In this document: positions 1 to 11,358 of the stretch, piece by piece
How positions within the stretch are numbered: position 1 is the first letter of the stretch
Layout of the letters: each line of letters begins with the position of its first letter
Source of the DNA: Chaetoceros tenuissimus
Taxonomy: Eukaryota; Bacillariophyta; Thalassiosirophyceae; Chaetocerotales; Chaetocerotaceae
Assembly (NCBI GenBank): GCA_021927905.1
Contig: BLLK01000022.1
Location: 124,001 to 188,000 of the forward strand
DNA: 64,000 bases
Reading direction: 5' to 3'
Notes under the pieces: model-generated
Told to the model about the DNA's origin: nothing
Seen by the model: only the letters and a program-made list of their open reading frames with translations
Databases searched by the model: none
Made by a program: the position numbers and the translations under genes

Positions 1-3209
<3,209 letters not shown>

Positions 3210-4106
3210 TCACGTATATTCTGCAATCCAACAAAAATAATCCCCAAGTAGATACAGACAAGCATCAATTAACCATAGCACACTGGACATTAACCATAGA
3301 TCCAATAGTAAACCCTTATTTGCTGCGATTATGACAGGATCAGATATGTAGCTAGTAATCAAGTCACTTGTGCTTCCTAAAAGAAACAAAACATCACCGA
3401 CAAAGTAACTAGTCGTTGATTTGTCATCGCATGAAGGTTGTATATTTCCAAATGCAAACAAAGCCGAGAAAAAATAGAAATGAGATGAGACAACACTGAC
3501 GGAAGAATTGAATACCTCCAACGTCGAATCTCTTTTAATAGATAGTACATCCATCTTAAGAAGGGCAGGGAAAGCATTGAGAAAATCAATGATTGCTGCT
3601 ATCCCAAAACAGACAGCCCCATATGCATCGGTGTTCCACGAAGATATCACCCTAGTTCTTTTCCTCAAACTTGGGTTTTCTATAGCTATGTTCCAATCCT
3701 TGTATGCGTTAAGGCACAAGAGAATAGCTGAAAGGACACTGAGATTCGTATATAGACCTATCGAAATCCCATGGTTGTAATAAAAATTGTAGTAATAGTA
3801 ACCATCGTCTCCTTGTTCTTCATCTTTTCCAGCTGGGTCCTGATCGGAACGATATGACTTCATATCCATGATTGATAAAATTGTTGATATCATGCTTCCG
3901 AATAAAAAACATAAATTTGAATAAATAGCCTTCTTGATTGCATCCAAATCTTCCCCATCTTCAACAGTTGGTGACTCTAAGGAAATATCGACATTTGCTT
4001 CTGTAAAGTAATCAGTAGATGATGGACTTATGACAAAATGATTTTCATCGGAAACTTGAATGAGCGCCTCGTTTGAAACCTCTTCATACGGCATTTGACA
4101 AGTCAA
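3210..4106 (-). CDS. Unknown polytopic membrane protein
   Basis: One 298-residue exon with no family I recognise. The first 60 or so residues are acidic and polar. About five or six hydrophobic segments follow, for example SNLCFLFGSMISTILSI near 65-80, LSVLSAILLCL near 120, GAVCFGIAAIIDFLNAFPALL near 165-185, FYFFSALFAFG near 215, and two near the C-terminus ending in LWLIDACLYLLGDYFCWI. An acidic, tyrosine-rich loop (DDGYYYYNFYYNHG) lies after the first segment. There is no signal peptide or plastid motif, so it is probably an integral protein of an internal or plasma membrane. A second ATG four codons in is an equally good start. It could be a diatom-specific four- or six-span family. Confidence 0.6.
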   Translation of the reverse strand: MTCQMPYEEVSNEALIQVSDENHFVISPSSTDYFTEANVDISLESPTVEDGEDLDAIKKAIYSNLCFLFGSMISTILSIMDMKSYRSDQDPAGKDEEQGDDGYYYYNFYYNHGISIGLYTNLSVLSAILLCLNAYKDWNIAIENPSLRKRTRVISSWNTDAYGAVCFGIAAIIDFLNAFPALLKMDVLSIKRDSTLEVFNSSVSVVSSHFYFFSALFAFGNIQPSCDDKSTTSYFVGDVLFLLGSTSDLITSYISDPVIIAANKGLLLDLWLMSSVLWLIDACLYLLGDYFCWIAEYT

Positions 4107-4426
4107 TCCTATACATTGGTAGGCTTCAAATCAAATAGTTCTATGGTGTAGTTTAGTTATGTATTCGATAGAAAGAGTATTAGTCGATAGTAGTTGATGG
4201 TGGTATAGTTATCAGTTCAAAGTCGAGTATTTAGTATTTCTATTGATTGATGATACATACTTCTTACGAGTACGTACGTACGTACAATGAGAAATACAGT
4301 TCTTTTTCAAAGTCGGACCAAACGAGTCGAGTCAAGTAAAGTCGGACAGGTCATTGGAGTCAAAATTTGAAGATTGATTTCTATTTTTGGAGCTCCGTAA
4401 TGAGGTGGTTTCTATCACAAATCATC
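4107..4426. other. Intergenic spacer
   Basis: Promoter side of the membrane-protein gene (ATG at 4106) and 3' flank of the LRR gene. It contains a short run of ACGTACGTACGT near 4273-4285 and is otherwise AT-rich. No gene seen. Confidence 0.5.
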
Positions 4427-4586
4427 CTATTCTTCGATAAATACAATAGTCTTCTCCCTGTTTGCAAGTAGATTGCAGGTATCTTTTGTTTGTTTTACTG
4501 AGTTGTCGATGAAAGCTTCCTCTGTAAATACAGGTGCAATTTACGATATTAGAGTAAAATTTTTATAAAAACCATAAAATGTACAT

Positions 4587-6129
4587 TCATATTCCACTGT
4601 CAATATTGTTCTCACCAAGGTTTTCTAGACATAGTGCTTCCATTGTTCCATTCAATCCACTTTCGAAAAAGCTGAGATGTGAAATTTTTGTTGAAGACAA
4701 AGAGGCTAAAAAATCATAACTACTATTGCGGTGAAAGTCATTCCTTGAAATGGATAAAACCTCTAAAAACAAAATTATGAGAGAGAATCAATCCCTGGGC
4801 AATATGAAAGTTTAACTTTGCGCTTACCAAGGTCGGGAAAAGTCCCTAGATTATCGAGTGGACCAGAGAGTTTGTTGTCACTTGCAATCAAATATTTGAG
4901 GTTCTTCATATCTCTAATTGCAGTGTTGAGATAGCCTTCAAAACTATTATTTGCAATATTGAGATATATCAGATTAACAAGATTCTTCATTGAGGGCAAT
5001 ATTTTCCCAGTAAATGAATTGTTGCTCAGGGAGAGTGATTTGAGACCGTTCATTAGATTGAGGCCAAGAGGAAGAGTTCCATTCAACTCGTTGTCGTCAA
5101 GATATATGTACTCCAATACACTGTCAAAACCCTCCATCGTACTCGACATCAAGAGGGAATTGAATCTGTTATGAGAAAGACTTAGTAAGGATAGATTCGG
5201 AAGATCAAAAAAAGACTCTAAAACAGGTCCACTGAAGTCATTTTTGTCTAGAATGATTTTCTCCATCTCGTTGCCAAAGCCACCCTCTAATTCTCCAGTG
5301 AAACGATTGGAACCCAAGTTGATATAGGAGAGACGTGGTAGACTATGAATTGAATCTGTAATGGAGCCAGAAAGACTATTGTTAAATAGATTGATTTGTC
5401 TCAACTCGGTGTTGTCTCGAATAGCATGTGGGATCGTACTACTTAGAAGAAGGTTGTTGACAAGAGACAAGTTTTCAAGGTGCTTCAGTAACCCTATTTC
5501 ATTTGGAATTACACCACCACCAACTCCACCATCTGCATGAAAGAAGTTAAGAGCGGATCATTCAATAATCAGGAGATTTATGCACCAAACTCACCTATCA
5601 TGACAGTTCGAACGTATCCATCATCGTTACAAGCAATATGGATACTGTCACATTCATCCTTTTCTATCCAATCAATATCTGATGGCCCCTCTTGAGAAAG
5701 AGAAAAGTATAGTGATGCCAAGGCATATCTCTGCAAAATTTTATCGTTGTTGTCACCTGTTGGGCTTAAGAGAAGAGGATCATCACGAGTCATCCATCTC
5801 TTTGCTTTATACTGTGGGGTATGAGGTATGATGAATTCATTTGATATATTAGACGTAATCAAGAAATCGGTCAGAATTGCATCATTTGATGATGAAGGGA
5901 CATAACTTGGAGTAACTGTTGGGTAGCTTGTCGTTGCTGTACTCGTTGCAAAATCTTTTGTTTGGAGAGAACCTAGAGTAATGGAAATTGCACCAATAGC
6001 CAAGAGAGCACAGACTATAACCTTGATTGCTCGACGTCGAAAATCAATCGAAAAAGAGTTGATTTTCTTTGCCAGTTCAGTATTTACTTCTGCATCATTT
6101 GAAAACATGGTAGAGTAATTATGAAACAA
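4587..6129 (-). CDS. Membrane-anchored leucine-rich-repeat protein, at least three exons
   Basis: Exons are 6129-5595, 5532-4828 and 4762-4587, joined by GT-AG introns of 62 and 65 nt, both phase 1. A basic stretch (DFRRRAIK) precedes one transmembrane segment (VIVCALLAIGAISITLG, about residues 36-55), so it is a type II or signal-anchor protein. After a linker of about 120 residues come at least eight plant-type LRRs of the LxxLxLxxNxFxGxxP form, such as LKSLSLSNNSFTGKILPSM. Plant-type LRR receptor-like proteins bind peptides or proteins outside the cell; no kinase domain is visible here. The 3' end is uncertain. Either translation stops at 4587, or a donor at 4615 (GTGAGAAC) joins an acceptor after TTTACAG at 4522 and adds a 31-residue tail ending at 4427. 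Confidence 0.8.
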
Positions 6130-6490
6130 AGAAATTGAAATAGTGCTTGGAAGGGTTGCTGGAGATTTTGATGGATATCGACATTTTTGATCGTGAATTA
6201 GGTGAAACTCTTTTATCGAATTGCATCAATATACATGCGGCTGTTTCAGTCAGAATTTATCACTCTGACCAGCGATTTTTAAGCATTTCTTTCATAAACG
6301 ACACGACCAAAGTTGCATTAGGAGCTCTAATGCTGGCCTATTTCTTCTGCAAGTTTCAGATAAACAAAACTTCCTATTGGGTACGTAGTAGTTCAACATA
6401 AAACGTGAAATTGAAAGAAACATTTTTAAATACTTTTACCCCTGCTTTATTAACACATATTCGAAGAACATACCCAGTGAAACTCAAAAA
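6130..6490. other. Intergenic spacer
   Basis: Lies upstream of the LRR gene and downstream of the small repeat protein gene. An 84-codon plus-strand frame (6147-6401) overlaps the expected LRR promoter and shows no domain; I do not call it a gene. Confidence 0.5.
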
Positions 6491-6838
6491 TTACTGAGCA
6501 GCTTTATCATCCTCTTCATCGTCATCCACCTCCTTACAACCCTTCTTGATCTTCTCCACCAACTCCATAATCTTTTCAAACAAGGTGACTGCAGTTTTTT
6601 TGGTTGCATCTCCCGCATTCTTAAGTGCAGTCTTAGTTTCCTCACTGGTGAGAAATTCCTTGGTCTTTACACCTGCAGTCACAACTGCATCTTTAGTTGC
6701 AGTTACTGAATTTTTAAGTGCTTCCTTTGTTTCTTCGGAAGTAATGAATTCTTTTGCCTTATCTCCTGCAGATGAGAGAGCAGATCCAACTGGTTTCAAT
6801 GCTATTAGGACTGGGTTTTCAGCTTGTACTTCTGTCAT
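6491..6838 (-). CDS. Small acidic amphipathic-repeat protein (LEA/apolipoprotein-like)
   Basis: 115 residues in one exon. Two similar units of about 33 residues share the core KEF(I/L)TSEETK(E/T)ALKN, at about residues 29-43 and 62-76, each followed by an AT-K-rich stretch. Residues recur in a helical pattern (A/V/L faces against K/E faces), as in LEA group 3, apolipoprotein or perilipin-like helices. The C-terminus is strongly acidic (EVDDDEEDDKAAQ). There is no signal peptide or membrane span, so it is probably cytosolic or on a lipid or membrane surface. A stress-protective or lipid-droplet role is only inferred from composition. Synonymous choices look uniform, as in well-expressed genes. 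Confidence 0.7.
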   Translation of the reverse strand: MTEVQAENPVLIALKPVGSALSSAGDKAKEFITSEETKEALKNSVTATKDAVVTAGVKTKEFLTSEETKTALKNAGDATKKTAVTLFEKIMELVEKIKKGCKEVDDDEEDDKAAQ

Positions 6839-7235
6839 CTTACTTCTTTCCTTGCTATACTTTGTACAGATTGATGGTATTTTTGTAAGAATATATACTT
6901 CTTTTGCTGTTTAATGGTCGGTTAGATGAAGTAGCACATGGCAGATTTTTCATACATAGTGCGCACCTCCTCTATTTCTTTCAAAATTGAAAAATGAGAT
7001 GGTTCTCATCGATCACCAAACGGTACTAAAATGTCCATTATCTGTTTCTTGGTATAGAAACGCAATAATAGGTTTTGTTCACTCTCTCTCACCCACCAAC
7101 CTTCTCCCACACACTTTCACCATCTTTTTCATCACCTATCGCCTATCGCCTTCATAACTTAATTAACTTCGCTGGTTCTGGTTAGCACTTCATAACGCCT
7201 AATCCAAAAATAAACGTATTATTCATTCTATAAAT
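6839..7235. other. Divergent promoter region
   Basis: A shared spacer of about 400 bp between the small repeat protein (minus) and the U2AF65-like gene (plus). A pyrimidine-rich CT/CA tract lies near 7079-7130. No gene seen. Confidence 0.5.
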
Positions 7236-8478
7236 ATGGCAGACTACTATAGACGCTCCCGATCAAGATCCAGAGACCGTGAGCCTCAGCAGCGATCCTT
7301 CCCTGCAGCAACAGTAAGTTCACTGAGAAAAGAAAACAAAATCTGTGGAATATATTTTGTACTAGATGCAATACTCTAACCCTTCCTTCACAGGGACAAC
7401 AACCAGGTTTGAATTCAATTCTTCAAGCTCAACAGGTTGCACAAGACAAGATAAATCGTGAACTATTTGTAGGTAACACACCTCCTGGTACCTCCGAAAT
7501 GCTTTTGCTACAATTTTTCAACGCGGCCATGCGACGCGTCAAACTATGTGCACCAAATGCATCTCCAATCGTTCAAGCACGTGTCAATGCTAAATTTGCT
7601 TTTGTAGAATGTGCATCTATACAAGATGCAAATAATTGTCTAAATCTATCTGGAATTCCATTTCTAGGTTCCAGTCTTAAAGTCTCCCGTCCATCCAAAT
7701 ATACTGGAAGTTTCGTGAAGTCAAAAACATGGCAAGAATTGACTGGTCAAGATTTACCAGCAGGGATTGTAGATCCGTCAGAAGAAAAATTGAATCGCGA
7801 ATTGTTCATAGGTAATACCACGCCTGAGATGACAATACCACGCCTGAGATGACAGGAGAAATGTTGACTGACTTTTTGGGAAAGGCTTTGCAGCAAGTAG
7901 GATTGACAATTATGCCTGGGAATCCAATTAATACATGCAGAGTGAATGGGAAATTTGCATTTATTGAATTGAGAACAGTGAGGGAGGCGGAGAATGCATT
8001 GAATTTGAATAATATACCATTCATGGGTGCCATGTTGAGAGTTGGTCGCCCATCCAAGTACACAGGAAAGGTAACTCCTCATGGAAATTGGGAGGACATT
8101 CTTGCAAAATATATGAGCGGTGAATTGACTTTGCCACAGCAAGCTGGCGGAGCTCCTGCTGCCCCTGCTCCATTGGCCAGTGCGAGTAGCTGTGTCGTGG
8201 AACTCAAGCATATGTTGACACATGATGACTTGAGAGATGACACTGAGTACGAAGAGATTATGGAAGATACCAAGGACGAATGCTCACAATTTGGAGCATT
8301 GAAGAGTGTAATTATTCCAAGATCGGGACCTGGAGTTACAAAAATCTTTTTGGAATACTTGACAAAGGAAGATGCTGCCAAAGCAATTGCTGGTCTGGCT
8401 GGAAGAACCTTTGATGGAAGGAAGGTAGAAGCAGCTTACTTTCCGGAGGATAAATTTTCTGGAAAAGACTATTCTTAG
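7236..8478 (+). CDS. U2AF65-like splicing factor, reading frame interrupted by a 20-bp tandem duplication
   Basis: Exon 1 (7236-7313) encodes an RS-type start, MADYYRRSRSRSRDRE; an 80-nt intron follows; exon 2 starts at 7394, in phase 0. U2AF65 binds the polypyrimidine tract and recruits U2 snRNP. Two tandem RRMs (RELFVGNTPPGTSE... and RELFIGNTTPEMTG...) both resemble U2AF65 RRM1, each ending in RPSKYTG. The C-terminal RRM is a U2AF homology motif (EYEEIMEDTKDECSQFG, R-x-F as RTF in GLAGRTFDG). The frame is open to 7852 and then reopens in another frame from about 7849. The switch sits exactly on a perfect 20-bp tandem duplication (7814-7853); with one copy the second RRM would read through. 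This may be a real allele, a 44-nt intron (7812-7855, GT-AG, in frame but deleting eight RRM residues) or an assembly error. Confidence 0.85.
7814..7853. repeat. Perfect 20-bp tandem duplication inside the U2AF65-like coding region
   Basis: AATACCACGCCTGAGATGAC occurs twice in direct succession (7814-7833 and 7834-7853). Twenty is not a multiple of three, so the second copy shifts the frame within RRM B. The lack of any difference between the copies points to a recent event or a sequencing/assembly artefact. Confidence 0.95.
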
Positions 8479-8909
8479 ATTCTATCACGACTCTTACTAT
8501 TCTTTGTTTTGCTTCAGGGTATATTTCTCTTTGTTTAGGGACTCAAGTAGGGGAATGAAACGTGAAGAAGTAATCAAATCGGATGACCTAATCGCTATCG
8601 CTTGACAATTATTGAGTTTGAATTGAATTATTATCAAACTTGAGGTAATGCACGTATATCCAATCATGTAGTAATTGCTTCTAATCAACCTTTACCTTTT
8701 CCGTTTTTCCTTTGCACATCATGAATCATCCATAGTCAAGTGAATGGTATCTCTCACTTTTCAGAACCGAAAGAAAGGAGGAATGAGGACGTAGCCGCCT
8801 TTTCAGTCGGCTCCGACTTTTTTGTGATCCTCATTCTTCTTCGTTTTGCGCATAAAAAAAAAGAGTCAATGAGATCATACAACAATTTACAACTTTAATA
8901 GAATAAGAG
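8479..8909. other. Intergenic spacer
   Basis: 3' flank of the U2AF65-like gene and promoter of the nucleotidase gene. A small inverted repeat, AGTCGG-CTCCGACT, lies near 8805, followed by T runs. No gene seen. Confidence 0.5.
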
Positions 8910-9857
8910 ATGTTTGACAGTAATCTAACCACCATAGTTGAAACTCTCATCACAGCAGCAGAGTTATGCCGAGAAGTGCGTTGCAAGTCGAAGCATAATG
9001 ATAGTATGACAAAGAGAGATGAAAGTCCAGTTACTATTGCAGACTACGGGTCACAAGCAATCATATGTCAGATGCTTAAAGAAAAGTATCCTAACGATCC
9101 TGTTGTTGCAGAAGAAGATGCATTTACCCTTTCTTCACCTGACATGAGCGAACAGCTTGGGCAAGTCACCGCATATGTAGCAACTGCACTTCCCTCTTTG
9201 AATGTCACGGAAGAGAAACTAATTCAGTGGATCAATCATGGAAATGGAAAGCCATGCAAACGATTTTGGACTTTGGATCCGATCGATGGAACGAAGGGTT
9301 TTGTTCGGGGTGATCAATATGCATTATGTCTTGCATTAATAGAGGATGGTATTGTTCAACTAGGCCTCATTGCATGCCCTGCTCTTGTTATAAATGGAAG
9401 TACTGGGCATTTATTCATTGCTAAAAGGGGACAAGGATCATATCGGCAATCCTTGAATCGAGAAATACCTACAGAAAGAATATATGTGAATCAAGAATGC
9501 CAAAGTTTTGTACAAAGCTATGAAGCAAGTCATGGTAATCATTCTACTCAAGAGTCAGTGGCAAAGGAATTGGGCATTGAAAATAGGATTAACATGGATT
9601 CACAAGCTAAATATTGTATGGTTGCGAATGGACTTGCTGCTCTATATCTTCGGCTTTCTAATTACAGTGAAAATATATGGGATCATGCAGCAGGAGCACT
9701 TCTTGTTGAAGAAGCAGGGGGCAAAATCACCGACCGTGATGGGAAAGATCTTATTTACACATCATCTAAGATGAATGAAAACAATGGTGTAGTAGTTAGC
9801 AATGGATTTATTCATAGCAAAATATTATCAATACTAAAGGGTAGAACTTCAAAATAA
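8910..9857 (+). CDS. 3'(2'),5'-bisphosphate nucleotidase (SAL1/HAL2/CysQ family)
   Basis: 315 residues, one exon, close to the family's usual length of 350 or so. Members hydrolyse 3'-phosphoadenosine 5'-phosphate (PAP) to AMP, clearing a by-product of sulfation that inhibits exoribonucleases; some also act on inositol polyphosphates. The Mg2+-dependent phosphatase motifs are all visible: VAEEDAF (about 67-73), WTLDPIDGTKGF (about 120-131) and WDHAAGALLVEEAGGKITD (about 257-275). The start MFDSNLTTIVETLITAAELC is the first in-frame ATG and begins directly with the family's first helix, with no targeting peptide, so the protein is probably cytosolic. The gene converges on the prolyl hydroxylase gene, with only 10 bp between the two stop codons, so their 3' UTRs must overlap. 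Confidence 0.92.
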   Translation: MFDSNLTTIVETLITAAELCREVRCKSKHNDSMTKRDESPVTIADYGSQAIICQMLKEKYPNDPVVAEEDAFTLSSPDMSEQLGQVTAYVATALPSLNVTEEKLIQWINHGNGKPCKRFWTLDPIDGTKGFVRGDQYALCLALIEDGIVQLGLIACPALVINGSTGHLFIAKRGQGSYRQSLNREIPTERIYVNQECQSFVQSYEASHGNHSTQESVAKELGIENRINMDSQAKYCMVANGLAALYLRLSNYSENIWDHAAGALLVEEAGGKITDRDGKDLIYTSSKMNENNGVVVSNGFIHSKILSILKGRTSK

Positions 9858-9867
9858 ACTTTATCTT

Positions 9868-10968
9868 CTATTCTGAAATGTATCCTAATTCAATTTCTTT
9901 TGAACGCAATGAATCTCTTGCTGCTTCATGGGAATTACCCTCTGGTACCACTGGTGTATACTTTCTTTCGTGGATCCACATTTGAGCTATCATCTTTTCA
10001 TCAACAGCAACTTCTCCCTTGTGCAAAGTTCGATCATCAGGTGTTCCATCTGCAAAAGTTGGGAAGAATAGCAAGGCCGACCCTTCTTTCGGTCTCATTG
10101 TAAGTTCATTGCCTTCTGCATCTTTCAAATCTCGAAAGATTGTTCCTCCTCCATTTTCGATAGTATTAAGATATACCAAAAGGGTAGCGATACGTTGACC
10201 ACCATTTGCAAGTTGTGTAGATGGAATTTCATCATAGTGCCATGAGAATTCTTGCCCAGTTTTATACCTAACAATTTGTGCCTCTTCCATTTGTTCAAGC
10301 GGAAGATCATTCAATAAATGTTTCGCTTTTGCCAAAAGGGTAGGCACCTGATTAAAATTACAAAACCAAGTTGTAGATGTGCGCTTAGAAGTCGCTAAAT
10401 TTGAAAATGTTGCAGAGTCTACTTGAAGAACATCATCAGCTTGAGCAATACTTTTATACTCTTGACATTCTTGAGATGTGAAAAAGTTTTCAATTTCCAA
10501 TACAGGAGGAGATTGATGTAAAAGATTTAATTTCCAAGGATTGCGATTGTCACTTCCTTTCTCTACTGCGTCATCATCAAACATATCATAATTGAGTGAA
10601 ATGTGCTTTGACATTGATTTTTGAACTAATTCAATGGTAGTCTTTCCTTTCGAAGGTACAAGTTCAACGTCATCTGGTAATGGAGGAAAGAAATTTTCTG
10701 CAGTTCGTATTGGAAGTCCGAAACGATCCAGTTGTGGAGTATCATCTTTTTTAGACTCTTCAGGTGCGGGTCTTCTCATTTCTTCCATGATACTACTTCT
10801 CTTCTTCTTTGACTTTTTACCCTTGGACTTTTTTGCCGACGACGCTCCAAATCCCCCTGCAAAAGCTGGTACTCTATGAAATACCTCATTATTAGATGAA
10901 GCAGCAACTGCATCAAGGATGCTACTAAATAGAAGAGCCGAATGAAAGAGATGCAACGACGTTTTCAT
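9868..10968 (-). CDS. Prolyl 4-hydroxylase-type 2-oxoglutarate/Fe(II) dioxygenase
   Basis: 366 residues, one exon. The C-terminal two thirds matches the P4H catalytic domain: iron ligands in HYD (H244, D246) and H316 (TLHKG), the turn GGGTIFRDL, and PKEGSALLFFP. Such enzymes hydroxylate proline in secreted or ER proteins, or in cytosolic regulators, using 2-oxoglutarate and O2. The N-terminus has a signal-peptide-like stretch (LHLFHSALLFSSILDAVAAS) and then a very basic linker (KKSKGKKSKKKRSS), so entry into the ER is likely. The nearby FAGGFG is not a clear plastid motif. The start codon lies about 73 bp from the left inverted repeat of the transposon at 11042, so that insertion sits in or next to this gene's promoter. 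Confidence 0.88.
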   Translation of the reverse strand: MKTSLHLFHSALLFSSILDAVAASSNNEVFHRVPAFAGGFGASSAKKSKGKKSKKKRSSIMEEMRRPAPEESKKDDTPQLDRFGLPIRTAENFFPPLPDDVELVPSKGKTTIELVQKSMSKHISLNYDMFDDDAVEKGSDNRNPWKLNLLHQSPPVLEIENFFTSQECQEYKSIAQADDVLQVDSATFSNLATSKRTSTTWFCNFNQVPTLLAKAKHLLNDLPLEQMEEAQIVRYKTGQEFSWHYDEIPSTQLANGGQRIATLLVYLNTIENGGGTIFRDLKDAEGNELTMRPKEGSALLFFPTFADGTPDDRTLHKGEVAVDEKMIAQMWIHERKYTPVVPEGNSHEAARDSLRSKEIELGYISE

Positions 10969-11041
10969 TGTTTTGGTGAAAAGTTGAACATTAAGTAGTG
11001 TGTACTCTTATGTTTGTCTTCAATCTTTGAGAAATGAGGAG

Positions 11042-11061
11042 TCGAGTCTACCTCCAGCACG
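11042..11061 (+). repeat. Left terminal inverted repeat
   Basis: TCGAGTCTACCTCCAGCACG; 19 of 20 bases match the reverse complement of the right repeat. Confidence 0.8.
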
Positions 11062-11094
11062 AAAAAATAGGTTCGACGTATTTAGCTCATTTTG

Positions 11095-11136
11095 TCGCTG
11101 AAAAGAGACCCCCTCTGTGCCACTCATTTTCAGCGA
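11095..11136. repeat. Subterminal inverted repeat, left end of transposon
   Basis: TCGCTGAAAA (11095-11104) and TTTTCAGCGA (11127-11136) are perfect reverse complements around a 22-nt loop. This may be a transposase-binding or promoter structure. Confidence 0.7.
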
Positions 11137-11358
11137 TTTTTGTGCAAACATAGAAAAAAAACAACGACACCACCTAGTGAATTACATGCCTATTGGAATT
11201 GGCTCTAATGAAAAAAATAAAAGGGTTGTTAGAGAACAAATACCACACATCATTTCAGCACACATTCAACGATTAGGTTCCAGCATTTGTTCCCTAGCAA
11301 ACCCTTTTCTTCTTCTACCAACAGACCGTGGAATATACCCCTTTTCTCAGTATTCGTC

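Noticed and set aside
6147-6401. 84-codon plus-strand frame between the LRR gene and the small repeat protein
   Set aside because: It lies in the expected LRR promoter, with no domain or homologue I recognise; one short hydrophobic stretch only.
9868-10968. Plastid targeting of the prolyl hydroxylase, from VPAFAGGFG
   Set aside because: The AF lies about 12 residues after the likely signal-peptide cleavage site instead of at it, so an ordinary ER signal is the better reading.
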